Assembly: GCA_046047315.1 (NCBI GenBank)
Contig: JBJOID010000202.1
Span: forward strand, 1-5,895
Direction: 5' to 3'
Source of the DNA: WGMK01 sp046047315
Lineage (GTDB): Bacteria; Hydrogenedentota; Hydrogenedentia; Hydrogenedentales; JAEUWI01
Length of the DNA: 5,895 nt
How positions within the stretch are numbered: the stretch's first letter is position 1; every line of letters starts with the position of its first letter. The translations under genes and the position numbers were made by a program. Under the pieces are notes generated by a model, which was not told the origin of the DNA, searched no databases, and saw nothing but the letters and a program-made list of their open reading frames with translations. Positions 5,663-5,895 of the stretch are shown here, in pieces.

Positions 5663-5685
5663 GCCTGCCCATAAACAGGGCGGGC
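5663..5685 (+). promoter_or_regulatory. Hairpin just upstream of the icd ribosome binding site
   Basis: GCCTGCCC (5663-5670) pairs with GGGCGGGC (5678-5685), eight pairs including one G-U, around the 7-nt loop ATAAACA. It ends 7 nt before the SD of the downstream gene. No T-tract follows, so it is not a terminator. Confidence 0.4.
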
Positions 5686-5706
5686 CGAAACCAGGAGGCA
5701 AGCGCG

Positions 5707-5895
5707 ATGTCCAAGGGAATACCGGTTGCAGTGGCGCACGGGGACGGGATTGGACCCGAGATCATGCGGGCCACGCTGCGCGTGCTCGAGGCGGCGGGCG
5801 CGCCGCTGGCGTATCGTCCGGTGGACATTGGACTTTCGGTTTACGAGCGGGGCATCAGTTCGGGCATCACGCCCGAAGCATGGCAGATCCTGCGC
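5707..5895 (+). CDS. icd: NADP-dependent isocitrate dehydrogenase-like protein, N-terminal part
   Basis: The open frame from ATG 5707 runs off the window end, giving 63 residues: MSKGIPVAVAHGDGIGPEIM at the start, then a helix ending VLEAAGAPLAY, then DIGLSVYERGISSGIT. GDGIGPE is the signature of the isocitrate/isopropylmalate dehydrogenase superfamily. The EIM-x-ATL-x-VLEAAGA helix and the IG-x-x-VYE-x-G-x-x-SGI segment resemble the NADP-isocitrate dehydrogenases of the Thermus/Chlamydia-like type more than LeuB, which usually begins with a shorter M-x-I-x-x-x-x-GDGIGPEV. The enzyme would convert isocitrate to 2-oxoglutarate and CO2 in the TCA cycle. AGGAGG (5693-5698) with 8 nt spacing supports the start. 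The substrate-binding residues lie outside the window, so isopropylmalate dehydrogenase is the main alternative; an adjacent leuA in principle makes that worth excluding. Confidence 0.82.
   Translation, partial: MSKGIPVAVAHGDGIGPEIMRATLRVLEAAGAPLAYRPVDIGLSVYERGISSGITPEAWQILR

Noticed and set aside
2414..5895. A leu operon with leuA plus isopropylmalate dehydrogenase
   Set aside because: The dehydrogenase-family gene at 5707 is on the opposite strand, separated by an unrelated SDR gene, and its N-terminus resembles isocitrate dehydrogenase more than LeuB.

Overview
This 5.9 kb window comes from a GC-rich bacterium. Its gene repertoire suggests a PVC-superphylum or Hydrogenedentota-like lineage (Lentisphaerota, Planctomycetota, Hydrogenedentota or relatives). 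The main clue is a DUF1559-type prepilin with an H-X9-DG-like C-terminal motif, a family greatly expanded in those groups. A cysteine-free FmdB-like protein and an FGE-like fold protein fit the same picture. This placement is an inference from protein style, not a phylogeny.

Layout, left to right. Positions 2-259 (+) hold the C-terminal end of a formylglycine-generating-enzyme-like protein that lacks the catalytic cysteines. Positions 342-467 (+) hold a 41-residue zinc-free (C- type) ribosomal protein L36 gene, with its own near-consensus sigma-70 promoter (268-297) and a strong intrinsic terminator (492-530). Positions 592-891 (+) hold a 99-residue FmdB-like protein with no cysteines. A 251-bp AT-richer leader follows. 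It contains a tandem 8-bp repeat and two consensus Shine-Dalgarno sequences, and it leads into a 361-residue type IV-pilin-like prepilin (1143-2228, +), which ends in a strong terminator (2261-2298).

The right half is mostly on the minus strand. leuA, 2-isopropylmalate synthase (2414-3955, -), converges on the prepilin gene, ends in its own terminator (2355-2391) and has a good promoter at 4018-4047 that overlaps a short palindrome. Upstream of it lies an atypical SDR/DUF2867 oxidoreductase (4090-5556, -). It is divergent from the start of an NADP-isocitrate-dehydrogenase-like gene (5707 to the window edge, +), and the 150-bp divergent region between them carries an inverted repeat and a hairpin.

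The genes look like separate transcription units of housekeeping and accessory type: translation, leucine biosynthesis, TCA cycle, surface or pseudopilin. I see no tRNA, rRNA, CRISPR, IS element or phage gene, and no convincing new multi-gene system. The points most worth a second look are the double-SD leader of the prepilin gene, the two neighbouring zinc-ribbon families that have both lost their metal ligands, and the operator-like repeats next to leuA and icd.
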